From Lineus longissimus (Eukaryota > Nemertea > Pilidiophora > Heteronemertea > Lineidae), in the NCBI RefSeq assembly GCF_910592395.1, contig NC_088324.1:4240953-4304952 (forward strand): 64,000 bases of DNA, written 5' to 3'. Below, piece after piece: positions 27,262-40,319 of the stretch. Made by a program: the position numbers and the translations under genes. Each line of letters starts with the position of its first letter. Position 1 is the first letter of the stretch. A model generated the notes under the pieces. The model was not told the origin of the DNA. It saw only the letters and a list, made by a program, of their open reading frames with translations, and ran no database searches.

Positions 27262-30200
27262 ATGGACAAACTGAGACCGCAATTTCGAGATTCTGCGATG
27301 ATAAGTTTGTATTCGACTAGCGATATTACACGACTGGCGATGACGGTCGGTCAGCGATGGCGCTCGTCGCGACCGATCACGCTCATTTTGGTTATACAGA
27401 GTCAAGATGACCGATTGGACAAACTGAGACCGCAATTTCGAGATTCTGCGATGATAAGTTGTCATTCGACTAGAGATATTACACGACTAGCGATGACAGT
27501 TGGTCGGTGATGGCGCTCGTCGCGACCGATCACGCTCATTTTGGTTATACGGAGTCGGAATGAGCGATTGGACAAACTGAGACCACAATTTCGAGATTCT
27601 GCGATGATTAGTTGTCATTCGATAGCAATATTACACGACTGGCGATGAAAGTTGGTCGGAGATGGTGCTCGTCGTGACCGATCACGTTCATTTTGGTTAT
27701 ACAGAGTCAAGATGACCGATTGGACAAATTGAGACTGCAATTTCGAGATTCTGCGATGATAAGTTGTCATTCTACGTGCAATATTACACGACATGCGATG
27801 ACGGTCGGTCGGCGATGGCGCTCGTCGCGACCGATCACGCTCATTTTGGTTATACAGAGTCGAGATGCCCGATTGGACAAACTGAGACTGCAATTTCGAG
27901 ATTCTGCGATGATAAGTTGTCACTCAACTAGAGATATTACACGACTGGCGATGAATGTCGGTCGGAGATGGTGCGCGTCGCGACCGATCACGTTCATTTT
28001 GGTTATACAGAGTCAAGATGACCAATTGGACAAACTGAGACCGCAATTTCGAGATTCTGCGATGATAAGTTGTCATTCGACTAGCGATATTACACGAATG
28101 GCGGTGACGGTCGGTCGGCGATGGCGCTCGTCGCGACCGATCACGCTCATTTTGGTTATACAGAGTCGAGATGCCCGATTGGACAAACTGAGACTGCAAT
28201 TTCAAGATTCTACGATGATAAGTTGTCATTTGATAGCGATATTACACGACTGGCGATGAATGTCGGTCGGAGATGGTGCGCGTCGCGACCGATCACGTTC
28301 ATTTTGGTTATACAGAGTCAAGATGACCAATTGGACAAACTGAGACCGCAATTTCGAGATTCTGCGATGATAAGTTGTCATTCGATAGCGATATTACACG
28401 ACTGGCGATGACTGTCGGTCGGCGATGGCGTTGTCGCGAACGATCACGTTCATTTTGGTTATACAGAGTCAAGATGACCGATTGGACAAAATGAGACCGC
28501 AATTTCGAGATTCTGCGATGATAAGTTGTCATTCGACTAGAGATATTACACGACTAGCTATGACAGTTGGTCGGTGATGGCGCTCGTCGCGACCGATCAC
28601 GGTCATTTTGGTTATACAGAGTCAAGATGACCGATTGGACAAATTGAGACTGCAATTTCGAGATTCTCCGATGATAAGTTGTCATTCTACGTGCAATATT
28701 ACACGACTTGCGATGACGGTCAGTCGGCGATGGCGCTCGTCGCGACCGATCACGCTCATTTTGGTTATACAGAGTCGAGATGACCGATGGACAAACTGAG
28801 ACTGCATTTTCGAGATTCTGTGATGATAAGTTGTCACTCGACTAACGATATAAGACTAGTGGCGATGAAGGTCGGTCGGCGATGGCGCTCGTCGCGACCG
28901 ATCACGCTCATTTTGGTTATACAGAGTCGAAATGACTGATGGACAAACTGAGACCGCAATTTCGAGATACTGCGATGATAAGTTTTCATTCGACTAGCGA
29001 TATTACACGTCTGGCGATGACGGTCGGTCGGCGATGGCGCTCGTCGTGACCGATCACGCTCATTTTGGTTATACAGAGTCAAGATGACCGATTGGACAAA
29101 CTGAGACCGCAATTTCGAGATTCTGCGATGATAAGTTGTCATGCGACTAGAGATATTACACGACTAGCTATGACAGTTGGTCGGTGATGGCGCTCGTCGC
29201 GACCGATCACGGTCATTTTGGTTATACAGAGTCAAGATGACCGATTGGACAAATTGAGACTGCAATTTCGAGATTCTCCGATGATAAGTTGTCATTCTAC
29301 GTGCAATATTACACGACTTGCGATGACGGTCGGTCGGCGATGGCGCTCGTCGCGACCGATCACGCTCATTTTGGTTATACAGAGTCAAGATGACCGATTG
29401 GACAAACTGAGACCGCAATTTCGAGATTCTGCGATGATAAGTTGTCATTCGACTAGAGATATTACACGACTAGCGATGACAGTTGGTCGGTGATGGCGCT
29501 CGTCGCGACCGATCACGCTCATTTTGGTTATACGGAGTCGGAATGAGCGATTGGACAAACTGAGACCACAATTTCGAGATTCTGCGATGATTAGTTGTCA
29601 TTCGATAGCAATATTACACGACTGGCGATGAAAGTTGGTCGGAGATGGTGCTCGTCGCGACCGATCACGTTCATTTTGGTTATACAGAGTCAAGATGACC
29701 GATTGGACAAATTGAGACTGCAATTTCGAGATTCTGCGATGATAAGTTGTCATTCTACGTGCAATATTACACGACATGCGATGACGGTCGGTCGGCGATG
29801 GCGCTCGTCGCGACCGATCACGCTCATTTTGGTTATACAGAGTCGAGATGACCGATGGACAAACTGAGACTGCATTTTCGAGATTCTGTGATGATAAGTT
29901 GTCACTCGACTAACGATATAAGACTAGTGGCGATGACGGTCGGTTGGCGATGGCGCTCGTCGCGACCGATCACGCTCATTTTGGTTATTCCGAGTCGAGA
30001 TGACTGATGGACAAACTGAGACCACATTTTCGAGATTCTGCGATGATAAGTTTTCATTGGACTAGTGATATTACACGACTGGCGATGACGGTCGGTCGGC
30101 GATGGCGCTCGTCGCGACCGATCACGCTCATTTTGGTTATACAGAGTCAAGATGCCTGATTGGACAAACTGAGACTGCAATTTCGAGATTCTACGATGAT

Positions 30201-33200
30201 AAGTTGTCGTTCGATAGCGATATTACACGACTGGCGATGAATGTCGGTCGGAGATGGTGCGCGTCGCGACCGATCACGTTCATTTTGGTTATACAGAGTC
30301 AAGATGACCGATTGGACAAACTGAGACTGCAATTTCGAGATTCTGCGATGATAAGTTGTCACTCAACTAGAGATATTACACGACTGGCGATGACAGTCGG
30401 TCGGTGATGGCCCTCGTCGCGACTGATCACGTTCATTTTGGTTATACAGAGTCGGGATGAGCAATTGGACAAACTGAGACCACAATTTCGAGATTCTGCG
30501 ATGACAAGCTGTCATTCGATAGCATTATTACACTACTGGCGATGAAAGTCGGTCGGCGATGGCGCTCGCCGCGACCGATCACGCTCATTTTGGTTATACA
30601 GAGTCGAGATGCCCGATTGGACAAACTGAGACCGCAATTTTGAGATTCTGCGATGATAAGTTGTCACTCAACTAGAGATATTACACGACTGGCGATTACG
30701 ATCGGTCAGCGATGGCGCTCGTTGCGACCGATCACGCTCATTTTGGTTATACAGAGTCGGGATGAGCGATTGGACAAACTGAGACCACAATTTCGTGATT
30801 CTGCGATGATAAGTTGTCATTTGATAGCAATATTACACTACTGGCGATGAAAATCGGTCGGCGATGGCGCTTGTCGCGACCGATCACGCTCATTTTGGTT
30901 ATACAGAGTCGAGATGACGGAATAGACACACTCGGACCACAATTTTGAGATTCAGCGATGATAAGTTGTCATTTGACTAACGATATAAGACTACTGGCGA
31001 TGATTGTCAGTCGGCGATGGCGCTTGTCGTGATCGATCAAGCTAATTTTGGTTTTTCAGAGTCGAGATGCCCGATTGGACAAACTGAGACCGCAATTTTG
31101 AGAGTCTGCGACGAGAAGTTGTCATTCAACTAACGATATAAGACTACTGGCGATGACGGTGGGTCGGCGATGGCGCTCGTCGCGACCGATCACGCTCATT
31201 TTGGTTATACAGAGTCGAGATGACTGATGGACAAACTGAGACCACATTTTCGAGATTCTGCGATGATAAGTTGTCACTCAACTAGAGATATTACACGACT
31301 GGCGATGACAGTCGGTCGGTGATGGCGCTCGTCGCGACTGATCACGTTCATTTTGGTTATACAGAGTCAGGATGAGCGCTTGGACAAACTGAGACCACAA
31401 TTTCGAGATTCTGCGATGATAAGCTGTCATTCAATAGCATTATTACACTACTGGCGATGAAAGTCGGTCGGCAATGGCGCTCGCCGCGACCGATCACGCT
31501 CATTTTGGTTATACAGAGTCGAGATGCCCGATTGGACAAACTGAGACCGCAATTTTGAGATTCTGCGATGATAAGTTGTCACTCAACTAGAGATATTACA
31601 CGACTGGCGATTACGATCGGTCAGCGATGGCGCTCGTTGCGACCGATCACGCTCATTTTGGTTATACAGAGTCGGGATGAGCGATTGGACAAACTGAGAC
31701 CACAATTTCGTGATTCTGCGATGATAAGTTGTCATTTGATAGCAATATTACACTACTGGCGATGAAAATCGGTCGGCGATGGCGCTTGTCGCGACCGATC
31801 ACGCTCTTTTTGGTTATACAGAGTCGAGATGACGGAATAGACACACTCGGACCACAATTTTGAGATTCAGCGATGATAAGTTGTCATTTGACTAACGATA
31901 TAAGACTACTGGCGATGATTGTCAGTCGGCGATGGCGCTTGTCGTGATCGATCAAGCTAATTTTGGTTTTTCAGAGTCGAGATGCCCGATTGGACAAACT
32001 GAGACTGCAATTTTGAGAGTCTGCGACGAGAAGTTGTCATTCAACTAACGATATAAGACTACTGGCGATGATGGTCGGTCGGCGATGGCGCTCGTCGCGA
32101 CCGATCACGCTCATTTTGGTTATACAGAGTCGAGATGACTGATGTACAAACTGAGACCACATTTTCGAGATTCTGCGATGATAAGTTGTCACTCAACTAG
32201 AGATATTAAACGACTGGCGATGACAGTCGGTCGGTGATGGCGCTCGTCGCGACTGATCACGTTCATTTTGGTTATACAGAGTCGGGATGAGCGATTGGAC
32301 AAACTGAGACCACAATTTCGAGATTCTGCGATGATAAGCTATCATTCGATAGCATTATTACACTACTGGCGATGAAAGTCGGTCGGCGATGGCGCTCGCC
32401 GCGACCGATCACGCTCATTTTGGTTATACAGAGTCGAGATGCCCGATTGGACAAACTGAGACCGCAATTTTGAGATTCTGCGATGATAAGTTGTCACTCA
32501 ACTAGAGATATTACACGACTGGCGATTACGATCGGTCAGCGATGGCGCTCGTTGCGACCGATCACGCTCATTTTGGTTATGCAGAGTCGGAATGAGCGAT
32601 TGGACAAACTGAGACCACAATTTCGTGATTCTGCGATGATAAGTTGTCATTCGATAGCAATATTACACTACTGGCGATGAAAATCGGTCGGCGATGGCGC
32701 TCGTCGCGACCGATCACGCTCATTTTTGGTTATACAGAGTCGAGATGACGGAATAGACACACTCGGACCACAATTTTGAGATTCAGCGATGATAAGTTGT
32801 CATTTGACTAACGATATAAGACTACTGGCGATGATTGTCAGTCGGCGATTGCGCTTGTCGTGATCGATCAAGCTAATTTTGGTTTTTCAGAGTCGAGATG
32901 CCCGATTGGACAAACTGAGACCGCAATTTTGAGAGTCTGCGACGAGAAGTTGTCATTCAACTAACGATTAAGACTACTGGCGATGACGGTCGGTAGGCGA
33001 TGGCGCTCGTCGCGACCGATCACGCTCATTTTGGTTATTCAGAGTCGAGATGACTGATGGACAAACTGAGACCACATTTTCGAGATTCTGCGATGATAAG
33101 TTGTCACTCAACTAGAGATATTACATGACTGGCGATGACAGTCGGTCGGTGATGGCGCTCGTCGCGACCGATCACGTTCATTTTGGTTATACCGAGTCGG

Positions 33201-33700
33201 GATGAGCGATTGGACAAACTGAGACCTAAATTTCGAGATTCTGCGATGATAAGCTGTCATTCGATAGCATTATTACACTACTGGCGATGAAAGTCGGTCG
33301 GCGATTGCGCTCGTCGCGACCGATCACGCTCATTTTGGTTATACAGAGACGAGATGCCCGATTGGACAAACTGAGACCGCAATTTTGAGATTCTGCGATG
33401 ATAAGTTGTCACTCAACTAGAGATATTACATGACTGGCGATGACGGTCGGTCGGCGATTGCGCTCGTCGCGACCGATCACGCTCATTTTGGTTATACAGA
33501 CTCAAGATGACCGATTGGACAAACTGAGACTGCAATTTCGAGATTCTGCGATGATAAGTTGTCATTCGACTAGCGATATTTCACTACTGGCGATGACGGT
33601 CGGTCGGCGAAGGCGCTTGTCGCGACCGATCACGCTCATTTTGTTTATACAGAGTCGAGATGCCCGATTGGACAAACTGAGACTGCAATTTCGAGATTCT
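27262..33700. repeat. Higher-order repeat unit, copy 3 (expanded hexamers, truncated end)
   Basis: The copy follows copy 2 at an offset of 7,010 bp up to the hexamer section. There it carries three 915-bp hexamer registers before the final variant (30,442, 31,357, 32,272), against two in copies 1 and 2. The variant with GAGACCTAAATTTCG appears at about 33,223, one hexamer later than expected from copies 1 and 2 (18,291 and 25,299). At about 33.6-33.7 kb the sequence leaves the 7-kb unit and continues as block I-type sequence. The end coordinate is approximate because the switch happens between homologous monomers. Confidence 0.75.
30442..33186. repeat. Expanded 915-bp hexamer tract (three tandem copies)
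   Basis: Three registers are spaced exactly 915 bp apart (30,442, 31,357 and 32,272). Homologous tracts at 16.4 and 23.4 kb have two before passing into the variant with GAGACCTAAATTTCG. The third hexamer carries GATGTACAAACTGAG (about 32,141) and AGCTATCATTCG (about 32,338). Both markers are also found near 45,963 and 46,161, linking it to the tract at 45.9-47.4 kb. Confidence 0.8.
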
Positions 33701-36700
33701 GCGATGATAAGTTTTCATTCGACTGGCAATATTACGCGACTGGCGATGACGGTCGGTCGGCGAAGGCGCTCGTCGCGACCGATCACACTCATTTTGGTTA
33801 TACAGAGTCGAGATGCCCAATTGGACAAACTCAGACTGCAATTTCGAGATTCTACGATGATAAGTTCTCGTTCGATAGCGATATTACACGACTGGCGATG
33901 AATGTCGGTCGGAGATGGTGCTCGTCGCGACCGATCACGTTCATTTTGGTTATACAGAGTCAAGATGACCGATTGGACAAACTGAGACCGCAATTTCGAG
34001 ATTCTGCGATGATAAGTTGTCATTTGACTAGCGATATTACACGACTGGCGATGACTGTCAGTCGGCGATGGCGTTGTCGCGAACGATCACGTTCATTTTG
34101 GTTATACAGAGTCAAGATGACCGATTGGACAAACTGAGACCGCAATTTCGAGATTCTGCGATGATAAGTTGTCATTCGACTAGAGATATTACACGACTAG
34201 CGATGACAGTTGGTCGTTGATGGCGCTCGTCGCGACCGATCACGGTCATTTTGGTTATACAGAGTCGGAATGAGCGATTGGACAAACTGAGACCACAATT
34301 TCGAGATTCTGCGATGATAAGTTGTCATTCGATAGCAAAATTACACGACTGGCGATGAAAGTTGGCCGGAGATGGTGCTCGTCGCAACCGATCACGTTCA
34401 TTTTGGTTATACAGAGTCGAGATGACTGATGGACAAACTGAGACCGCAATTTCGAGATTCTGCGATGATAAGTTTTCATTCGACTAGCGATATTACACGA
34501 CTGGCGATGACGGTCGGTCGGCGATGGCGCTCGTCGCGACCGATCACGCTCATTTTGGTTATACAGAGTCGAGATGCCTGATTGGACAAACTGAGACTGC
34601 AATTTCGAGATTCTACGATGATAAGTTGTCGTTCGATAGCGATATTACACGACTGGCGATGAATGTCGGTCGGAGATGGTGCGCGTCGCGACCGATCACG
34701 TTCATTTTGGTTATACAGAGTCAAGATGACCGATTGGACAAACTGAGACCGCAATTTCGAGATTCTGCGATGATAAGTTGTCATTCGACTAGCGATATTA
34801 CACGACTGGCGATGAAAATCGGTCGTCGATGGCGCTCGTCGCGACCGATCACGTTCATTTTGGTTATACAGAGTCAAGATGACCGATTGGACAAACTGAG
34901 ACCGCAATTTCGAGATTCTGCGATGATAAGTTTTCATTCGACTGGCAATATTACGCGACTGGCGATGACGGTCGGTCGGCGAAGGCGCTCGTCGCGACCA
35001 ATCACACTCATTTTGGTTATACAGAGTCGAGATGCCCAATTGGACAAACTGAGACTGCAATTTCGAGATTCTACGATGATTTGTTGTCGTTCGATAGCGA
35101 TATTACACGACTGGCGATGAATGTCGGTCGGAGATGGTGCTCGTCGCGACCGATCACGTTCATTTTGGTTATACAGAGTCAAGATGACCGATTGGAGAAA
35201 CTGAGACCGCAATTTCGAGATTCTGCGATGATAAGTTGTCATTCGACTAGCGATATTACACGACTGGCGATGACTGTCGGTCGGCGATGGCGTTGTCGCG
35301 AACGATCACGTTCATTTTGGTTATACAGAGTCAAGATGACCGATTGGACAAACTGAGACCGCAATTTTGAGATTCTGCGATGATAAGTTGTCATTCGACT
35401 AGAGATATTACATGACTAGCGATGACAGTTGGTCGTTGATGGCGCTCGTCGCGACCGATCACAGCATTTTGGTTATACAGAGTCGGAATGAGCGATTGGA
35501 CAAACTGAGACCACAATTTCGAGATTCTGCGATGATAAGTTGTCATTCGATAGCAAAATTACACGACTGGCGATGAAAGTTGGCCGGAGATGGTGCTCGT
35601 CGCGACCGATCACGTTCATTTTGGTTATACAGAGTCGAGATGACTGATGGACAAACTGAGACCGCAATTTCGAGATTCTGCGATGATAAGTTTTCATTCG
35701 ACTAGCGATATTACACGACTGGCGGTGACGGTCGGTCGGCGATGGCGCTCGTCGCGACCGATCACGCTCATTTTGGTTATACAGAGTCGAGATGCCCGAT
35801 TGGACAAACTGAGACTGCAATTTCGAGATTCTACGATGATAAGTTCTCGTTCGATAGCGATATTACACGACTGGCGATGAATGTCGGTCGGAGATGGTGC
35901 TCGTCGCGACCGATCACGTTCATTTTGGTTATACAGAGTCAAGATGACCGATTGGACAAACTGAGACCGCAATTTCGAGATTCTGCGATGATAAGTTGTC
36001 ATTTGACTAGCGATATTACACGACTGGCAATGACTGTCAGTCGGCGATGGCGTTGTCGCGAACGATCACGTTCATTTTGGTTATACAGAGTCAAGATGAC
36101 CGATTGGACAAACTGAGACCGCAATTTCGAGATTCTGCGATGATAAGTTGTCATTCGACTAGAGATATTACACGACTAGCGATGACAGTTGGTCGTTGAT
36201 GGCGCTCGTCGCGACCGATCACGGTCATTTTGGTTATACAGAGTCGGAATGAGCGATTGGACAAACTGAGACCACAATTTCGAGATTCTGCGATGATAAG
36301 TTGTCATTCGATAGCAAAATTACACGACTGGCGATGAAAGTTGGCCGGAGATGGTGCTCGTCGCAACCGATCACGTTCATTTTGGTTATACAGAGTCGAG
36401 GTGACTGATGGACAAACTGAGACCGCAATTTCGAGATTCTGCGATGATAAGTTTTCATTCGACTAGCGATATTACACGACTGGCGATGACGGTCGGTCGG
36501 CGATGGCGCTCGTCGCGACCGATCACGCTCATTTTGGTTATACAGAGTCGAGATGCCCGATTGGACAAACTGAGACTGCAATTTCGAGATTCTACGATGA
36601 TAAGTTGTCATTCCATAGCGATATTACACGACTGGCGATGAATGTCGGTCGGAGATGGTGCGCGTCGCGACCGATCACGTTCATTTTGGTTATACAGAGT

Positions 36701-39700
36701 CAAGATGACCAATTGGACAAACTGAGACCGCAATTTCGAGATTCTGCGATGATAAGTTGTCATTCGACTAGCGATATTACACGACTAGCTATGACAGTTG
36801 GTCGGTGATGGCGCTCGTCGCGACCGATCACGGTCATTTTGGTTATACAGAGTCAAGATGACCGATTGGACAAATTGAGATTGCAATTTCGAGATTCTCC
36901 GATGATAAGTTGTCATTCTACGTGCAATATTACACGACTTGCGATGACGGTCGGTCGGCGATGGCGCTCGTCGCGACCGATCACGCTCATTTTGGTTATA
37001 CAGAGTCGAGATGACCGATGGACAAACTGAGACTGCATTTTCGAGATTCTGTGATGATAAGTTGTCACTCGACTAACGATATAAGACTAGTGGCGATGAA
37101 GGTCGGTCGGCGATGGCGCTCGCCGCGACCGATCACGCTCATTTTGGTTATACAGAGTCGAAATGACTGATGGACAAACTGAGACCGCAATTTCGAGATT
37201 CTGCGATGATAAGTTTGTATTCGACTAGCGATATTACACGACTGGCGATGACGGTCGGTCGGCGATGGCGCTCGTCGTGACCGATCACGCTCATTTTGGT
37301 TATACAGAGTCAAGATGACCGATTGGACAAACTGAGACCGCAATTTCGAGATTCTGCGATGATAAGTTGTCATTCGACTAGTACACGACTAGCGATGACA
37401 GTTGGTCGGTGATGGCGCTCGTCGCGACCGATCACGCTCATTTTGGTTATACAGAGTCGGAATGAGCGATTGGACAAACTGAGACCACAATTTCGAGATT
37501 CTGCGATGATAAGTTGTCATTCGATAGCAATATTACACGACTGGCGATGAAAGTTGGTCGGAGATGGTGCTCGTCGCGACCGATCACGTTCATTTTGGTT
37601 ATACAGAGTCAAGATGACCGATTGGACAAATTGAGACTGCAATTTCGAGATTCTGCGATGATAAGTTGTCATTCGACTAGAGATATTACACGACTAGCGA
37701 TGACAGTGTCGATACAGAGTCGAGATGACCGATGGACAAACTGAGACTGCATTTTCGAGATTCTGTGATGATAAGTTGTCACTCGACTAACGATATAAGA
37801 CTAGTGCCGATGACGGTCGGTTGGCGATGGCGCTCGTCGCGACCGATCACGCTCATTTTGGTTATTCAGAGTCGAGATGACTGATGGACAAACTGAGACC
37901 ACATTTTCGAGATTCTGCGATGATAAGTTTTCATTCGACTAGTGATATTACACGACTGGCGATGACGGTCGGTCGGCGATGGCGCTCGTCGCGACCGATC
38001 ACGCTCATTTTGGTTATACAGAGTCGAGATGCCTGATTGGACAAACTGAGACTGCAATTTCGAGATTCTACGATGATAAGTTGTCGTTCGATAGCGATAT
38101 TACACGACTGGCGATGAATGTCGGTCGGAGATGGTGCGCGTCGCGACCGATCACGTTCATTTTGGTTATACAGAGTCAAGATGACCGATTGGACAAACTG
38201 AGACCGCAATTTCGAGATTCTGCGATGATAAGTTGTCATTCGACTAGCGATATTACACGACTGGCGATGACTGTCGGTCGGCGATTGCGTTGTCGCGAAC
38301 GATCACGTTCATTTTGGTTATACAGAGTCAAGATGACTGATTGGACAAACTGAGACCGCAATTTCGAGATTCTGCGATGATAAGTTGTCATTCGACTAGC
38401 GATATTTCACTACTGGCGATGACGGTCGGTCGGCGATGGCGCTCGTCGCGACCGATCACGGTCATTTTGGTTATACAGAGTCGGGATGAGCGATTGGACA
38501 AACTGAGACCACAATTTCAAGATTCTGCGATGCTAAGTTGTCATTCGATAGCAATATTACACTACTGGCGATGAAAATCGGTCGTCGATGGCGCTCGTCG
38601 CGACCGATCACGTTCATTTTGGTTATACAGAGTCAAGATGACCGATTGGACAAACTGAGACCGCAATTTCGAGATTCTGCGATGATAAGTTTTCATTCGA
38701 CTGGCAATATTACGCGACTGGCGATGACGGTCGGTCGGCGAAGGCGCTCGTCGCGACCAATCACACTCATTTTGGTTATACAGAGTCGAGATGCCCAATT
38801 GGACAAACTGAGACTGCAATTTCGAGATTCTACGATGATAAGTTGTCGTTCGATAGCGATATTACACGACTGGCGATGAATGTCGGTCGGAGATGGTGCT
38901 CGTCGCGACCGATCACGTTCATTTTGGTTATACAGAGTCAAGATGACCGATTGGAGAAACTGAGACCGCAATTTCGAGATTCTGCGATGATAAGTTGTCA
39001 TTCGACTAGCGATATTACACGACTGGCGATGACTGTCGGTCGGCGATGGCGTTGTCGCGAACGATCACGTTCATTTTGGTTATACAGAGTCAAGATGACC
39101 GATTGGACAAACTGAGACCGCAATTTTGAGATTCTGCGATGATAAGTTGTCATTCGACTAGAGATATTACACGACTAGCGATGACAGTTGGTCGTTGATG
39201 GCGCTCGTCGCGACCGATCACAGCATTTTGGTTATACAGAGTCGGAATGAGCGATTGGACAAACTGAGACCACAATTTCGAGATTCTGCGATGATAAGTT
39301 GTCATTCGATAGCAAAATTACACGACTGGCGATGAAAGTTGGCCGGAGATGGTGCTCGTCGCGACCGATCACGTTCATTTTGGTTATACAGAGTCGAGAT
39401 GACTGATGGACAAACTGAGACCGCAATTTCGAGATTCTGCGATGATAAGTTTTCATTCGACTAGCGATATTACACGACTGGCGGTGACGGTCGGTCGGCG
39501 ATGGCGCTCGTCGCGACCGATCACGCTCATTTTGGTTATACAGAGTCGAGATGCCCGATTGGACAAACTGAGACTGCAATTTCGAGATTCTACGATGATA
39601 AGTTATCAATCGATAGCGATATTACACGACTGGCGATGAATGTCGGTCGGAGATGGTGCGCGTCGCGACCGATCACGTTCATTTTGGTTATACAGAGTCA

Positions 39701-40319
39701 AGATGACCAATTGGACAAACTGAGACCGCAATTTCGAGATTCTGCGATGATAAGTTGTCATTCGACTAGCGATATTACACGACTGGCGATGACTGTCGGT
39801 CGGCGATGGCGTTGTCGCGAACGATCACGTTCATTTTGGTTATACAGAGTCAAGATGACCGATTGGACAAACTGAGACCGCAATTTCGAGATTCTGCGAT
39901 GATAAGTTGTCATTCGACTAGAGATATTACACGACTAGCTATGACAGTTGGTCGGTGATGGCGCTCGTCGCGACCGATCACGGTCATTTTGGTTATACAG
40001 AGTCAAGATGACCGATTGGACAAATTGAGACTGCAATTTCGAGATTCTCCGATGATAAGTTGTCATTCTACGTGCAATATTACACGACTTGCGATGACGG
40101 TCGGTCGGCGATGGCGCTCGTCGCGACCGATCACGCTCATTTTGGTTATACAGAGTCGAGATGACCGATGGACAAACTGAGACTGCATTTTCGAGATTCT
40201 GTGATGATAAGTTGTCACTCGACTAACGATATAAGACTAGTGGCGATGAAGGTCGGTCGGCGATGGCGCTCGTCGCGACCGATCACGCTCATTTTGGTTA
40301 TACAGAGTCGAAATGACTG
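33701..40319. repeat. Second copy of satellite block I
   Basis: This block matches the first 9.3 kb in several collinear pieces. About 33.58-34.45 kb matches 2.95-3.85 kb at offset 30,629. About 36.2-37.7 kb matches 3.6-5.1 kb at offset 32,608. About 38.5-38.7 kb matches 5.97-6.1 kb at 32,566, while the 37.9-38.2 kb and 38.7-39.7 kb parts also match the 6.7-8.5 kb series at about 31,196, dropping to 31,044 after the single-monomer difference. An 11-bp deletion giving GACTAGTACACGACTAGC is present in both (4,771 and 37,379), which is strong evidence for common descent rather than chance similarity of monomers. Confidence 0.8.
37690..37725. other. Internal deletion junction in a satellite monomer
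   Basis: The usual run from GCGATGACAGTTGGTCGG through the CpG-rich core to GGTTATACAGAGTC is replaced by a direct join, GATGACAGTGTCGATACAG. The offset to the parallel block changes from 32,608 bp (4,906 to 37,514) to 32,566 bp (5,365 to 37,931), a net loss of 42 bp relative to that block. The upstream half of this unit also has the CATTCGACTAGAGATATT variant where the other block has CATTCTACGTGCAATATT, so the unit is a chimera and not just a deletion. Confidence 0.8.
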
